From Altererythrobacter sp. Root672 (GTDB lineage Bacteria; Pseudomonadota; Alphaproteobacteria; Sphingomonadales; Sphingomonadaceae), in the NCBI RefSeq assembly GCF_001427865.1, contig NZ_LMHH01000001.1, forward strand, positions 992,001 to 1,056,000: a stretch of DNA of 64,000 bases. The letters run 5' to 3'. Positions within the stretch are counted from its first letter, which is position 1. Every line of letters begins with the position of its first letter. The notes under the pieces are model-generated. The model was given only the letters and a program-made list of their open reading frames with translations, had not been told where the DNA came from and searched no databases. Made by a program: the position numbers and the translations under genes. Below are positions 9,619 to 20,227 of the stretch, in pieces.

Positions 9619-10118
9619 CCGCCGCACTGGGCCAGGCCGGTCCCTTCATAGACTGGCCGTCCGTGGGGATCGCGCAAGGTCACCGTGCCTTCGTAGTTCT
9701 CCTTGCCATCGGCAGTCGCCTCGCCCTCGCCTTTGATCTCCAGCTGCAGCGAGAATTCCTTGCCGTTGTAGAGCGTGCGCGTGCCAAGCGGCAGTTCGCG
9801 AGAGCCGGGGTCGGCCGCAAACCGTTGAACCTCGCCATCGATCTTGACGAAAGCGTCGGCCTCCCGGGCGACAACTCGTGTCCCAAGGCTCGTACCCGGT
9901 GCATAGTTGCAGGCAGCGCCATAGAGATCGTAGCGCTCCAGGTCGGGCAGCAGGATTGGCTCGGGGGTTACGAGTTGGAGGGGCGGTTCGGATTTGTTCG
10001 CAGCTTCGACCATCGCCACATCGCGAGCATCTTCCAGCGCCTGTTCTTCGGGAGTGGAGCTGCTTCCACACCCGGCAAGCAGCATCGCTGCCGCTCCAAT
10101 CGCCAATCCGCCCCGCAT
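9615..10118 (-). CDS. Hypothetical lipoprotein
   Basis: The 167-residue product starts MRGG, then a hydrophobic stretch ending in a lipobox (LLAGC) with the lipidated Cys near residue 17. The body is small and acidic with no recognised catalytic motif; a cysteine near the C terminus (AQCGG) may pair with one in the middle. ATG 10118 overlaps the mutL stop by one base (TGATG), so the two genes are probably co-transcribed. The frame is open further upstream but inside mutL, without a ribosome site. Function unknown. Confidence 0.75.
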   Translation of the reverse strand: MRGGLAIGAAAMLLAGCGSSSTPEEQALEDARDVAMVEAANKSEPPLQLVTPEPILLPDLERYDLYGAACNYAPGTSLGTRVVAREADAFVKIDGEVQRFAADPGSRELPLGTRTLYNGKEFSLQLEIKGEGEATADGKENYEGTVTLRDPHGRPVYEGTGLAQCGG

Positions 10119-11917
10119 CAATGTCTCCCGAACAGCTTTTCGACATCCCCCATCGATAGCTTGACCCAAGTCGGGCGACCATGATTGCACTGTCCCGAAC
10201 GAGGCGTCCGCTCCATTTCCCTGAGCAGCGCGTTCATTTCCGGAACCGACAAGGTCCGACCGGCCCGAACCGAACCGTGGCAAGCCATCGTGGCCAGCAC
10301 GTGCTCGATCCTTTCCCCTAATAGCAAACTTTCGCCATGCTGGGCCAGATCATCGGCGAGGTCTTGCAGCAATGCCGCGGGATCGGCCTTGGCGAGGATC
10401 GCCGGTACAGCACGCACGAGCATGGCCCCGGGTCCGAACCTTTCGATCGACAAGCCCAGCTCGGCGAAATCGCTCGCCTTGTCCTCAAGCCGGTCGCAAG
10501 CCGGTTCGTCGAGCTCGACGACTTCGGGCATCAGCAGCGCCTGGCTTGCGCCGGCGCCTGCACCGCGAGCGGCCCGAAGGCGTTCCAGCACAAGGCGTTC
10601 GTGTGCGGCGTGCTGGTCGACGATCACCAAACCATCTGCGGCTTCGGCAACGATGTAGGTCTGCGCCACCTGCCCTCGAGCAACGCCAAGCGGAAAGTCT
10701 TCGGTTTCCGGAGGCAGGGGTTCGGCGATCTCGGCTCGGCCCTGCGGTGCATCGAAGATCTCGGTGACATGCGCGTTCCAAGGGCTCGATGGCTGCCGAA
10801 CCGACGAATTCGGCGCGGACCAATCTCGTCCGGCAAAGATGGAGCCTAAGCTAGGCGCCGGCCCTGGCGCAGACGGCTCCACTTGCCACTTTGACATCGC
10901 GGAAGCGTCGGGCGCCTGGGCGCTGCGCTTGTCGCCAGTCGACAAGGCTTCGCGCAAGCCCGAGACGATGAACCCGCGAACCGAAGGCGCGTCACGGAAG
11001 CGCACCTCGGTCTTCGCCGGGTGCACGTTGACGTCGAGGTCTTCGGGCTCGAGGTCCAGGAACAGGGCCAGCACCGCGTGCCGATCGTGAGCCAGCATAC
11101 CCGAATAGGCGCCCCGAACCGCGCCGATGAGCAGGCGGTCCTTCACTGGACGCCCGTTGACGAACAGATACTGGTGGTCGGCCACGCCGCGGTTAAACGT
11201 CGGCAGGCCCGCCAGGCCGCGCAACCGCATGGTCCCGCGTTCGAGTTCGATCGTCACTCCATTGTCGGCCAGCGCGCGGTCGACGATCTGCGCGACGCGC
11301 GCCTCGAGCCCTTCCCCGCCCTGCAAACCGAGAATTCGTCGGCCGCCCTGTTCGAGCGTAAAGCCGATATCCGGCCGGGCCATCGCCAGCCGCCGGACAA
11401 CATCGAGGCAAGCGGCATACTCGCTGCGGGCCGAGCGCAGGAACTTGCGGCGCGCCGGGACTTTGCCGAACAACTGTTCGACGCGAACGCGTGTACCTGG
11501 AGGCAAGGCGGCGGGACCTTCCTCGACGAGCGCCCCGTGATCGACCACGCGCTTCCAACCCTGCTCCACCCCCCGCACCCGGCTTTCGAGCGTGAGGCGG
11601 GCAACGCTGGCGATCGAGGGCAGCGCCTCTCCGCGGAAGCCGAGCGTCGCGACTTGTTCGATGGCCTCGTCTGGCAGCTTGGACGTGGCATGGCGTTCTA
11701 GCGCGAGGGCCATCTCATCTGGCCCCATGCCGCACCCATCGTCGGTCACCTCGAGCAAGGCCAGGCCGCCCTCCTCGATCCTGACGGAAACGCGTGTCGC
11801 GCCGGCGTCGATGGCGTTTTCGACCAGTTCCTTGAGTGCAGACGCCGGCCGCTCGACCACCTCACCGGCGGCGATACGGTTGATCAGCGCTTCAGGTAGG
11901 CGGCGGATCGTCGGCAT
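10118..11917 (-). CDS. mutL: DNA mismatch repair protein MutL
   Basis: MutL couples mismatch recognition by MutS to strand excision. The 599-residue protein has the GHKL ATPase motifs in order: ENAIDAGA (about 33-40), the DDGCGM motif near 58, and TLGFRGEALPSI near 90-101. A Pro/Ser-rich linker follows around 335-400. The C-terminal dimerisation domain contains VDQHAAHERL and ends with a CNHGRPTW-like motif. Length and organisation match alphaproteobacterial MutL. It is transcribed with the downstream lipoprotein gene. Confidence 0.95.
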   Translation of the reverse strand: MPTIRRLPEALINRIAAGEVVERPASALKELVENAIDAGATRVSVRIEEGGLALLEVTDDGCGMGPDEMALALERHATSKLPDEAIEQVATLGFRGEALPSIASVARLTLESRVRGVEQGWKRVVDHGALVEEGPAALPPGTRVRVEQLFGKVPARRKFLRSARSEYAACLDVVRRLAMARPDIGFTLEQGGRRILGLQGGEGLEARVAQIVDRALADNGVTIELERGTMRLRGLAGLPTFNRGVADHQYLFVNGRPVKDRLLIGAVRGAYSGMLAHDRHAVLALFLDLEPEDLDVNVHPAKTEVRFRDAPSVRGFIVSGLREALSTGDKRSAQAPDASAMSKWQVEPSAPGPAPSLGSIFAGRDWSAPNSSVRQPSSPWNAHVTEIFDAPQGRAEIAEPLPPETEDFPLGVARGQVAQTYIVAEAADGLVIVDQHAAHERLVLERLRAARGAGAGASQALLMPEVVELDEPACDRLEDKASDFAELGLSIERFGPGAMLVRAVPAILAKADPAALLQDLADDLAQHGESLLLGERIEHVLATMACHGSVRAGRTLSVPEMNALLREMERTPRSGQCNHGRPTWVKLSMGDVEKLFGRH

Positions 11918-12082
11918 TTATGGGCCAGTAACGCCGAACTGGAGGCAATTCGAGCCAAGCAGTGCAAAACCGCGTGGGTAACGCCACAAATTTTTGGCCT
12001 TTGCTTTTACTTCGAGCTAAGCACGCGGCACTTCCGGTTGGCACTAACCGCCCCGCCCGCCGGTTCAGTCATTTCCCTCTAG

Positions 12083-13153
<1,071 letters not shown>

Positions 13154-13185
13154 TCGTTACTGCGAACTAGAGGGGTATGGCGGCA

Positions 13186-14079
13186 ATGGCACCGCCCTCA
13201 AGCCGCCGTTCCGGAAGCAACAAGAAGGCCCAGCTCGGCCTGTTCACGGGCTATGTCCTGGCGGGCGTCGGCATCCTTGTGGGTGCCGCGCTCCTGGCCA
13301 TTTCCTTGCTTCGTCCGGAGACGTTCAACGGGCTGCGCTCGATGGCTTCCGACGCTGCCGCACCTGTGGGTGAGGTCGGCGCGGCGGGCCGCACCGGCGG
13401 CAAGAACGTGTTCGAGGCGGTCGCCGGCTATTACCGCGCAGGCAGCCGCAACGCGAAGCTCGAGGAAGAAGCCAAGATCGCCCGGGTCAAGCTGGCCGAG
13501 GCCGAGGCGCTGCGGCAGGAGAATGTCCGCCTTAAGGCCGCGCTGCGCATGGCCGAAGGCGATATCAAGCCCGTCGCAACTGCGCGCCTGATTGGCTCCA
13601 CTTCCTCCAGCGCCCGGCGGATCGCCTATATCTCGGCCGGCACCAGCGATGGGGTTCAACCGGGCATGCCGGTCACTTCGCCGATGGGGTTGGTCGGCCG
13701 GGTCGTCGAAGCCGGTACCATGAGCTCGCGGGTGCTCTTGCTCACCGACAGTGAAAGCATGGTGCCTGTCCGCCGCGCGACGGATAACGTGGTCGCCTTC
13801 GCCGAAGGTCGTTCCGATGGATCGCTGCGCCTGCGCCTGGTCAACCTGGGCGTAAACCCGATCAAGAAGGGCGATGTCTTCGTTACCTCGGGCGCCGGTG
13901 GACTCTTCCGGCCTGGAATCGCCGTCGCCCTGGCGACCGAGATCACCCGCGATGGGGCGATCGCCCAGCTGCTCAGCAACCCCGCGGCCACCGACGTCGT
14001 GTTGGTCGAACCGGTCTGGCAGCAGAAGGCGATCGAAGCTGCGGACCGTTTGGAGGAAAAGGCGGCTCGGGAGGATTGA
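13186..14079 (+). CDS. mreC: Rod shape-determining protein MreC
   Basis: MreC is a bitopic inner-membrane protein linking MreB to the periplasmic elongation machinery. The 297-residue product has a basic N terminus, one transmembrane helix at about 20-42, a coiled coil near 75-120 and the beta-rich MreC domain. ATG 13186 is preferred over ATG 13177: AGGGG at 13171-13175 is well spaced for the former and almost touching the latter, and related proteins start MAPP. The stop overlaps the mreD ATG by one base. Confidence 0.93.
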   Translation: MAPPSSRRSGSNKKAQLGLFTGYVLAGVGILVGAALLAISLLRPETFNGLRSMASDAAAPVGEVGAAGRTGGKNVFEAVAGYYRAGSRNAKLEEEAKIARVKLAEAEALRQENVRLKAALRMAEGDIKPVATARLIGSTSSSARRIAYISAGTSDGVQPGMPVTSPMGLVGRVVEAGTMSSRVLLLTDSESMVPVRRATDNVVAFAEGRSDGSLRLRLVNLGVNPIKKGDVFVTSGAGGLFRPGIAVALATEITRDGAIAQLLSNPAATDVVLVEPVWQQKAIEAADRLEEKAARED

Positions 14080-14633
14080 TGGAAACCCTCAATCCCAAAT
14101 CGCGGCGCGATCCTTTCGGAAGCCGCATCAATCGGGATCAGTCGCCCCTGCTTGCTTACGGCTTGCCTTGGGCTTCGATCCTGCTTGGATCGCTGACCCC
14201 TTGGTTGCCGGTGATTTCCGCCGCCCCGGTCCTGCCGCCGCTCGGCCTTATGATGCTGCTCGCCTGGCGCCTGATCCGGCCCGGCCTGTTGCCGTTGTGG
14301 GCCGGCTTTCCGCTCGGGTTGTTCGACGATCTCTATTCCGGCCAGCCATTCGGCAGCGGGATCCTGCTCTTCTCGCTGGCACTGTTCGTTATCGAGCTGA
14401 TCGAGATCCGCTTCCCCTGGCGCAACTTTTGGCTCGATTGGCTAACCGCGACGGCGATCATCGTGCCATACCTTGCCATCTCGGCGCTTGTTTCCGGGGC
14501 CAAGCTGACAATGGTACAACTCACAGTCATCGCCCCCCAACTACTGATCTCGATCATGCTGTTCCCCGTCGTTGCCCGATTAGTCGCCCTGCTGGATCGT
14601 CTGCGCCTGATGCGCGTGCGGCGTATTGCCTGA
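14079..14633 (+). CDS. mreD: Rod shape-determining protein MreD
   Basis: This 184-residue polytopic inner-membrane protein has about five predicted membrane segments and a basic C-terminal tail (RLRLMRVRR). Position between mreC and mrdA identifies it, since MreD is poorly conserved in sequence. ATG 14079 forms TGATG with the mreC stop. It works in the elongasome with MreC, PBP2 and RodA. Confidence 0.92.
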   Translation: METLNPKSRRDPFGSRINRDQSPLLAYGLPWASILLGSLTPWLPVISAAPVLPPLGLMMLLAWRLIRPGLLPLWAGFPLGLFDDLYSGQPFGSGILLFSLALFVIELIEIRFPWRNFWLDWLTATAIIVPYLAISALVSGAKLTMVQLTVIAPQLLISIMLFPVVARLVALLDRLRLMRVRRIA

Positions 14634-14636
14634 GGT

Positions 14637-16667
14637 ATGCGCCCCAAGTTCTCATCACGATTGCTAGCCGAATCCTTCCACCGCCGGACCTTTGTCCTCG
14701 GCGCGGTGCAGGGAGGCGTGGGCCTGCTGCTGGCGGCGCGGATGGGCTACATAGCCGTCGCCGAGAACGAGAAGTACGAGATGGAGGCGGAGAGCAATCG
14801 GGTGAACCTCACCCTGATTCCGCCGCGCCGGGGCTGGATCCTCGACCGCAACGGCTCCCCCCTCGCCTCCAACCGGGCCGACTTCCGCGTCGACATCATC
14901 CCGGATCGGCTCAAGGACGCCGACGCCGAGATCACCACGCTTGGCCAGCTGCTCAACTTCACCCCGGTCGAGCTGCAGGACTTGCGCGACAAGATCGACA
15001 AGGCCGCCGGCTTCCAACCGGTGCAGGTTGCTGACGGGCTCGACTATGACACGTTCGCTGCGGTCAGCGTGCGATTGCCGGAACTGCCGGGCGTAGTGCC
15101 CCAGCGTGGCTTTTCTCGCTTCTACCCAACCGGGCCATCCGTTGGCCACTTGATCGGGTATGTCGGGACCGCCTCACGGGAAGAATACGAAAAGGAGCCG
15201 GTGCCGCTGCTGGTGACGCCGGGCTTCAAGCTCGGCAAGGACGGTCTCGAAAAGCAGTTTGAGCAAGTCCTGCGCGGGGAACCCGGCGCTCGCCGCGTCG
15301 AAGTCACCGCCTCGGGACGTATCGTCCGGGACCTCGACACGCGCGAGGATGTCCAGGGCAAGCCGATCCAGCTGACAATCGACGGCCCGTTGCAGGACTA
15401 TGCTGCGCGCCGCCTCGGGCTCGAGAGCGGTTCGGTCGTGGTGATCGACTGTGCGAGCGGCGACCTCCTGTGCATGGCCTCGATGCCCAGTTTCGACCCC
15501 AACAGCTTTTCCGACGGGATCGGCCGCGTCGAGTACCAGATGCTCAGCGAGAACGAGCGCGTTCCGCTGCGTAACAAGGTGCTCAAGGGGCTCTATCCGC
15601 CTGGCTCCACGGTCAAGCCTATGGTGGCAATGTCCTTCCTTGAGGCCGGCCTGGATCCGAACGAGACAGTCGGCTGTGGCGGCGGGTTGCGTGTGGGCAA
15701 TCGCGTGTTCCACTGCTGGAACCGCCGCGGGCATGGCACGGTCAACATGTCCAAGGGCATCTACCAGTCTTGCGACGTCTATTTCTATCACTTCGCCCAG
15801 AAGCTCGGCATGGACGTGATCGCGCCGATGGCCAAGCGCCTGGGGATGGGCCAGGAATTCCAGCTGCCGGTCGCCAGCCAATTCTTCGGCACGGTTCCCG
15901 ACCCGGCCTGGAAGCTCAAGAAATACGGTAAGCCCTGGCAGTCGTACGACACCGTCAACGCGACCATTGGCCAGGGCTACATGCTCGCCAATCCCTTGCA
16001 GCTGGCGATCATGGCTTCGCGCCTGGCGACGGGTAACAAGATCATGCCGCGCCTGATCCTAGACGGTAAGACCCCGCACTTCGACAGCATGGGTTTCCAC
16101 GGCGACCACGTGCAGATCATCCAGAAAGCGATGAGCGACGTGGTCAACGGCCCCGGCACTGCTGGACGGGCCAGGCTGCCGATCGAGAACGTGCTGATGG
16201 CCGGCAAGACCGGTACGGCGCAGGTCGTCGGCCTAAACGTCGGCAGCGGCAAGGGCGGGATCTGGAAGCACCGCGACCACGGCCTGTTCATCTTCTTCGC
16301 CCCGTTCGACAAGCCGCGGTATGCGGGGGCAGTGGTCATCGAACACGGCGGCGGCTCCGGCTCGGCCTACCCTATCGCGCGCGACGTGATGACCTTTCTG
16401 TTCGATCCGGCGAAGGGGCTCGAGGCGCTGCACGCGATGGAGCAGCAGTGGGGCGGCACGGCCAAGGAACGGTTCGATGCCGAATACGCCCGCCGTGCAG
16501 CCGCTGCCGGGATAGACGTACCGCCGGTTCCCGAAGACCAGGCGACGATCGCCCGGCTCGTCGATGCCGAAGCCCGAGCGGCTGCGGCCCAGCCCGCCGG
16601 GGTTGCGACCGAGGCCGTGGCGCCGCGTCCTGAACCCGACGTTCTTACCGGGCCGGAGCCACGATGA
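14637..16667 (+). CDS. mrdA: Peptidoglycan transpeptidase PBP2
   Basis: PBP2 is the elongation-specific class B penicillin-binding protein that crosslinks side-wall peptidoglycan. The 676-residue product has a single N-terminal membrane anchor (about 20-42), a pedestal domain beginning at PPRRGWILDRNG, and the transpeptidase domain. The catalytic serine is in the STVK tetrad (GSTVKPM, near residue 324), with SCD as second motif and GKTGTAQV as the KTG motif. The C-terminal 40 residues are an Ala/Pro-rich extension. It starts 3 bases after mreD and overlaps rodA by ATGA. Confidence 0.96.
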   Translation: MRPKFSSRLLAESFHRRTFVLGAVQGGVGLLLAARMGYIAVAENEKYEMEAESNRVNLTLIPPRRGWILDRNGSPLASNRADFRVDIIPDRLKDADAEITTLGQLLNFTPVELQDLRDKIDKAAGFQPVQVADGLDYDTFAAVSVRLPELPGVVPQRGFSRFYPTGPSVGHLIGYVGTASREEYEKEPVPLLVTPGFKLGKDGLEKQFEQVLRGEPGARRVEVTASGRIVRDLDTREDVQGKPIQLTIDGPLQDYAARRLGLESGSVVVIDCASGDLLCMASMPSFDPNSFSDGIGRVEYQMLSENERVPLRNKVLKGLYPPGSTVKPMVAMSFLEAGLDPNETVGCGGGLRVGNRVFHCWNRRGHGTVNMSKGIYQSCDVYFYHFAQKLGMDVIAPMAKRLGMGQEFQLPVASQFFGTVPDPAWKLKKYGKPWQSYDTVNATIGQGYMLANPLQLAIMASRLATGNKIMPRLILDGKTPHFDSMGFHGDHVQIIQKAMSDVVNGPGTAGRARLPIENVLMAGKTGTAQVVGLNVGSGKGGIWKHRDHGLFIFFAPFDKPRYAGAVVIEHGGGSGSAYPIARDVMTFLFDPAKGLEALHAMEQQWGGTAKERFDAEYARRAAAAGIDVPPVPEDQATIARLVDAEARAAAAQPAGVATEAVAPRPEPDVLTGPEPR

Positions 16668-17782
16668 AGCTCGCCGTCCTTCCCGAGCCGCTCGCCGGCA
16701 TCCCATGGCGGGTCATCCTCCCGCTGGTCATCCTCGTCTGCTTCGGGGCCACCGTGCTGCACTCGGCGGCCGGAGGGTCGTTCCAGCCTTTCGCGACCTC
16801 GCACCTTATCCGCTTCGGCGTGTTCCTCACGATGGCCCTGATCATCCGGCTGATGCCGCGAGAACTGGTCGTGATGGCGGCCTATCCGGCCTACGTCGGC
16901 GTCTTGCTGCTGCTGATCCTGGTCGAATTGCTCGGCGCGATTGGCGGGGGCAGCCAGCGGTGGCTCGATCTCGGCTTCATCGTCTTGCAGCCGTCGGAGT
17001 TCATGAAACCGGTGATCGTGCTGACGCTGGCGACATTCTATGGCGCGCTCCCGCCGGGCATGACCGGTTCCTGGCGAGCCCTGGTGCCCGCCGGGGTGCT
17101 GGTCGGTCTGCCGATGGGCCTGGTGCTGCTACAGCCCGACCTCGGTACGGCGCTCGCCATTGGCTTTGGCGCGGGGGTCCTGCTGTTCCTCGCAGGATTG
17201 CCGTGGAAGTGGTTTGCGGGAGCTGGCGCTGCAGCGCTGGTCATTGCGCCGATCGCCTACTTCTTCGCTCTGCATGATTACCAGCGCGCCCGGGTGACCA
17301 CTTTCCTCGATCCGGAAAGCGATCCCCTCGGCACTGGCTACCACATCACCCAATCGAAGATCGCGATCGGTTCCGGCGGAATCACCGGCAAGGGCTTTGG
17401 CGAAGGTTCGCAGAGTCACCTCAATTACCTGCCTGAGCCCCACACCGACTTCGTCTTCGCCACCATGGCCGAAGAATGGGGTCTGGTTGGCGGCCTGCTG
17501 GTGCTGCTGATCTTCGGCATTATCCTGCGCTGGGGCCTGACGGTCGCTCGCAACGCGCCCGATCGCTTCTCCCAGCTCCTGGCGGGCGGCATGACGGCGA
17601 CGATCTTCTTCTACGTGGCGATCAATCTGCTGATGGTCATGGGCCTTGCTCCCGTGGTCGGAATCCCCCTGCCGTTCATGAGCCATGGCGGCTCGTCGAT
17701 GCTCACGAACATGATCTGCATCGGTACTTTGATGATGATCGACCGGTGGAGTCAGCGCTCGCGAGGCACGAGTTTCACCTAA
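16664..17782 (+). CDS. rodA: Peptidoglycan glycosyltransferase RodA
   Basis: RodA is the SEDS-family polymerase of lateral-wall peptidoglycan and acts with PBP2. The 372-residue protein has about ten membrane helices. SEDS hallmarks are visible: GGGSQRWLDLG, the LQPSEFMKP segment, and PLPFMSHGGSSM near the C terminus. It is the last gene of the mre operon and is followed after 100 bases by tRNA-Lys. Confidence 0.96.
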   Translation: MKLAVLPEPLAGIPWRVILPLVILVCFGATVLHSAAGGSFQPFATSHLIRFGVFLTMALIIRLMPRELVVMAAYPAYVGVLLLLILVELLGAIGGGSQRWLDLGFIVLQPSEFMKPVIVLTLATFYGALPPGMTGSWRALVPAGVLVGLPMGLVLLQPDLGTALAIGFGAGVLLFLAGLPWKWFAGAGAAALVIAPIAYFFALHDYQRARVTTFLDPESDPLGTGYHITQSKIAIGSGGITGKGFGEGSQSHLNYLPEPHTDFVFATMAEEWGLVGGLLVLLIFGIILRWGLTVARNAPDRFSQLLAGGMTATIFFYVAINLLMVMGLAPVVGIPLPFMSHGGSSMLTNMICIGTLMMIDRWSQRSRGTSFT

Positions 17783-17796
17783 GTCCAAACACGCCC

Positions 17797-17824
17797 TTTT
17801 CACGGCGACGACAATCGCTATATG
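17797..17824 (+). promoter_or_regulatory. Possible promoter of tRNA-Lys
   Basis: TTTTCA at 17797-17802 and TATATG at 17819-17824 are separated by 16 bases and lie about 60 bases before the tRNA. The -10 is a fair match and the -35 is weak. This is a reading by eye only. Confidence 0.3.
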
Positions 17825-17882
17825 GGCGTCTCCCGCGATTCGCGGGGCCACCGCGGTCCGGGTTTCCCGGCGCTTCGGGAGT

Positions 17883-17958
<76 letters not shown>

Positions 17959-17995
17959 CCCCCTCCCCTCAGGCAGTCGAATAGCTGAAAAGCGA

Positions 17996-18022
17996 GGGCG
18001 GCGGCCTGTGCCGGCCGCCCGC
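17996..18022 (-). terminator. Probable terminator of the EF-G-like gene
   Basis: Between tRNA-Lys and the stop of the EF-G-like gene, GGGCGGCGGC and GCCGGCCGCCC form a strong hairpin with a one-base bulge. On the minus strand it is followed by TCGCTTTT, which fits a rho-independent terminator just past the gene end. Confidence 0.5.
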
Positions 18023-18034
18023 TCCCATTTCCGC

Positions 18035-20062
18035 TCAGGCTGGTTCGCTGGCCCTCTGGACGATCGCTTCGGCCAGCCTTCCGTTCACCTCCTCCAAGTG
18101 ATCGAAGTGCGCATCGTAGGTCGCCATGCCTTGGCTCAGGGCGCGGATGTCCTTGTGTAGCGCCGCCAGTTCCGCCTCGGGCACCATGGCCTCGATCGTG
18201 TCCCAGCGTGACCAGCCTTCGCGCGGGGTCATCCCGAGCACTCGAGCACGGTGGCTGGCGAGCGCCGAGGTGATGCGCGAAGTGGCGCTGCCGGGCGTGG
18301 CGATGGTCACCTGGTCGATCGGTTCGAGCAGGTAAGGTGCCGAGGCCGCGAGGGCTTCGGACATCGCGATCCGTCCAGCCATGCGGAACGCCAGCTCGGA
18401 ACTATCGACGCTGTGGTACGAGCCATCCAGCAAGGTCACGGCCACGTCGACCACAGGATGTCCGAGCGGCCCCTTGAGCATGGCATCGCGCACGCCGTGC
18501 TCGACTGCCGGAATCCATTGCTTGGGGACCACGCCGCCGGAGATCTTCTCCTCGAAGCGGAAGCCCTCGCCCCTCGGTTGTGGGCGCACTTCGATCACCA
18601 CGTCGCCGTATTGGCCGTGCCCGCCGGACTGCTTCTTGTGCCGTCCGCGCTGGGTCGCGCTCTTGCGGATCGTTTCGCGGATCACGACCGCGGCCTGCTT
18701 GGCATCGATAGGCAGGCCGTAGCGGCGTTTCAGGCGATCGAGCGCCAGGGCGAGGTGCTCCTCGTTGATTCCGCGCAGGAGGGTTTCATGGGTTTCCTCA
18801 TTGGTCTCGCAGGAGAGGCCCAGGTCTTCCTCGAGCAGCTTCGCCAGGGCGGTCGAGAGGCGGACCTCGTCCTTGTGGTCCTTGACCCCGATCGAGAGCG
18901 CGGAGTTGGCGGTGCGTCTGGCGCGTTGCTCAGGCGCCGTGGGCGCGGCGCCTTCGGACAGGCGGTGCCCGGCATGGACCGCGTCGGCCTTGGCGATCCC
19001 GACGACGTCGCCCGGTTCGCCCTTCTTGAGCCTGATCGTGCTCCCGCCGTGGATGCCGAACAAGGCCCCTGCCCGATGGCCGTCGCCGGCCGACGAGTTG
19101 AGCTCGGTGCCTTCGTTGAGCGGCTTGCCGAAGATGCGGGCGAGCGAGAGGCGGCCGACCGCGGTTTCGTTGGAGACCTTGAACACCTCGACCACCGGCC
19201 CGTCGATCAGCAGACGTTCGGCTGTCGCGCTGGCGGACGGCGTGTCGTGCCGCAGAGCCTTGAGCAGGCGGCGCACGCCGAAACCATTGATCGCCGAGCC
19301 GAACATGACGGGGACCACCAGTCCCTCGGCGGTCTCGCGCTTGAGGTCGCCGAACACGGTCGCGAGGTCGGGCGTTTCATCGGACAGCAGTTGTTCGAGC
19401 AGGACATCGTCATGGTCCGCGAGCTGTTCGAGCATGTGGAACCGCGCCTTGCCTTCGGCCTCTTCGAGCTCGGGCGGCAGCGGGACCAGCTCTGAAGCCT
19501 GGCCGGCGCGGTATTTGTAGGCGCGGTCGAGTGCGAGGTCGACGAAGCCGATCACCTCCTCGCCCTTGCGGATCGGGATCTGGCGGGCGACCAGGGCGGC
19601 CTTGCTTACCGGTTCGAGTGATTGCAGGAGATCTTCGAGCGTCCCGTGGGCCTTGTCGATCTTGTTGACGAAGATCGCGTGCGGCACGCCTCTGGCCTCG
19701 ATGTCGCGCAGCAAGGGTTCGGCGAGGGCCGCGCGTTCGGGTTCGGGGGGCAGCACCACCAAAGCGAGGTCGGCGATATCGAGCGCCGCTTCGACTTCGG
19801 CCGCGAAGCCGACCGAGCCGGGCGCGTCGAGGATGATGTAGTCGTCCCCCGCCCAACTGAAACGCATCAGATTGAGCTCAGTCGATCCGCCGCGCGCTCG
19901 GGCCTCGGCGCTGGCGTCGCCCAGCGAGGTACCGGCCTCCACCGAACCGAGCCGGGGCATGGCGCCCGCCGCGTGCAACAGAGCCTCTGCCAGGCTGGTC
20001 TTTCCAGCGCTTGCGGGGCCGACGAGCGCGATGACTCTCGCACCGCTGCCGATGGCATCCAT
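18035..20062 (-). CDS. Elongation factor G-like GTPase paralogue
   Basis: The 675-residue protein has the EF-G architecture: a G domain, domain II, and C-terminal domains III-V with a GGHGQYGDV element in domain IV. It is not canonical FusA. G1 reads GPASAGKT (15-22) instead of GHxDxGKT, G3 reads DAPGS (79-83) where FusA has DTPGH, so the catalytic histidine is a serine, and the switch I RGI(T/S)I motif is missing. G4 NKID (133-136) is intact. The family of EF-G-like (FusA2 type) proteins has uncertain function. It stands alone, minus strand, with a likely terminator at 17996-18022. Confidence 0.88.
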   Translation of the reverse strand: MDAIGSGARVIALVGPASAGKTSLAEALLHAAGAMPRLGSVEAGTSLGDASAEARARGGSTELNLMRFSWAGDDYIILDAPGSVGFAAEVEAALDIADLALVVLPPEPERAALAEPLLRDIEARGVPHAIFVNKIDKAHGTLEDLLQSLEPVSKAALVARQIPIRKGEEVIGFVDLALDRAYKYRAGQASELVPLPPELEEAEGKARFHMLEQLADHDDVLLEQLLSDETPDLATVFGDLKRETAEGLVVPVMFGSAINGFGVRRLLKALRHDTPSASATAERLLIDGPVVEVFKVSNETAVGRLSLARIFGKPLNEGTELNSSAGDGHRAGALFGIHGGSTIRLKKGEPGDVVGIAKADAVHAGHRLSEGAAPTAPEQRARRTANSALSIGVKDHKDEVRLSTALAKLLEEDLGLSCETNEETHETLLRGINEEHLALALDRLKRRYGLPIDAKQAAVVIRETIRKSATQRGRHKKQSGGHGQYGDVVIEVRPQPRGEGFRFEEKISGGVVPKQWIPAVEHGVRDAMLKGPLGHPVVDVAVTLLDGSYHSVDSSELAFRMAGRIAMSEALAASAPYLLEPIDQVTIATPGSATSRITSALASHRARVLGMTPREGWSRWDTIEAMVPEAELAALHKDIRALSQGMATYDAHFDHLEEVNGRLAEAIVQRASEPA

Positions 20063-20227
20063 GATCCTCTCCTCGGTTGCCTCCCGTCGCGAAGCCCAAG
20101 GTGATCCCGTGCTGCGAAGATTGACTCAAGCGGCCCGGAACGCAAGCTAGATTCGAATTGGTGGTTCCGCTGGCGCCTCAGCTTGGTTAAGCGGTCCGAC
20201 CAAAGACACGCATGAAGGGGATGGCTG

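Noticed and set aside
18251-19495. Long plus-strand frame opposite the EF-G-like gene
   Set aside because: Antisense shadow of a conserved translation-factor fold.
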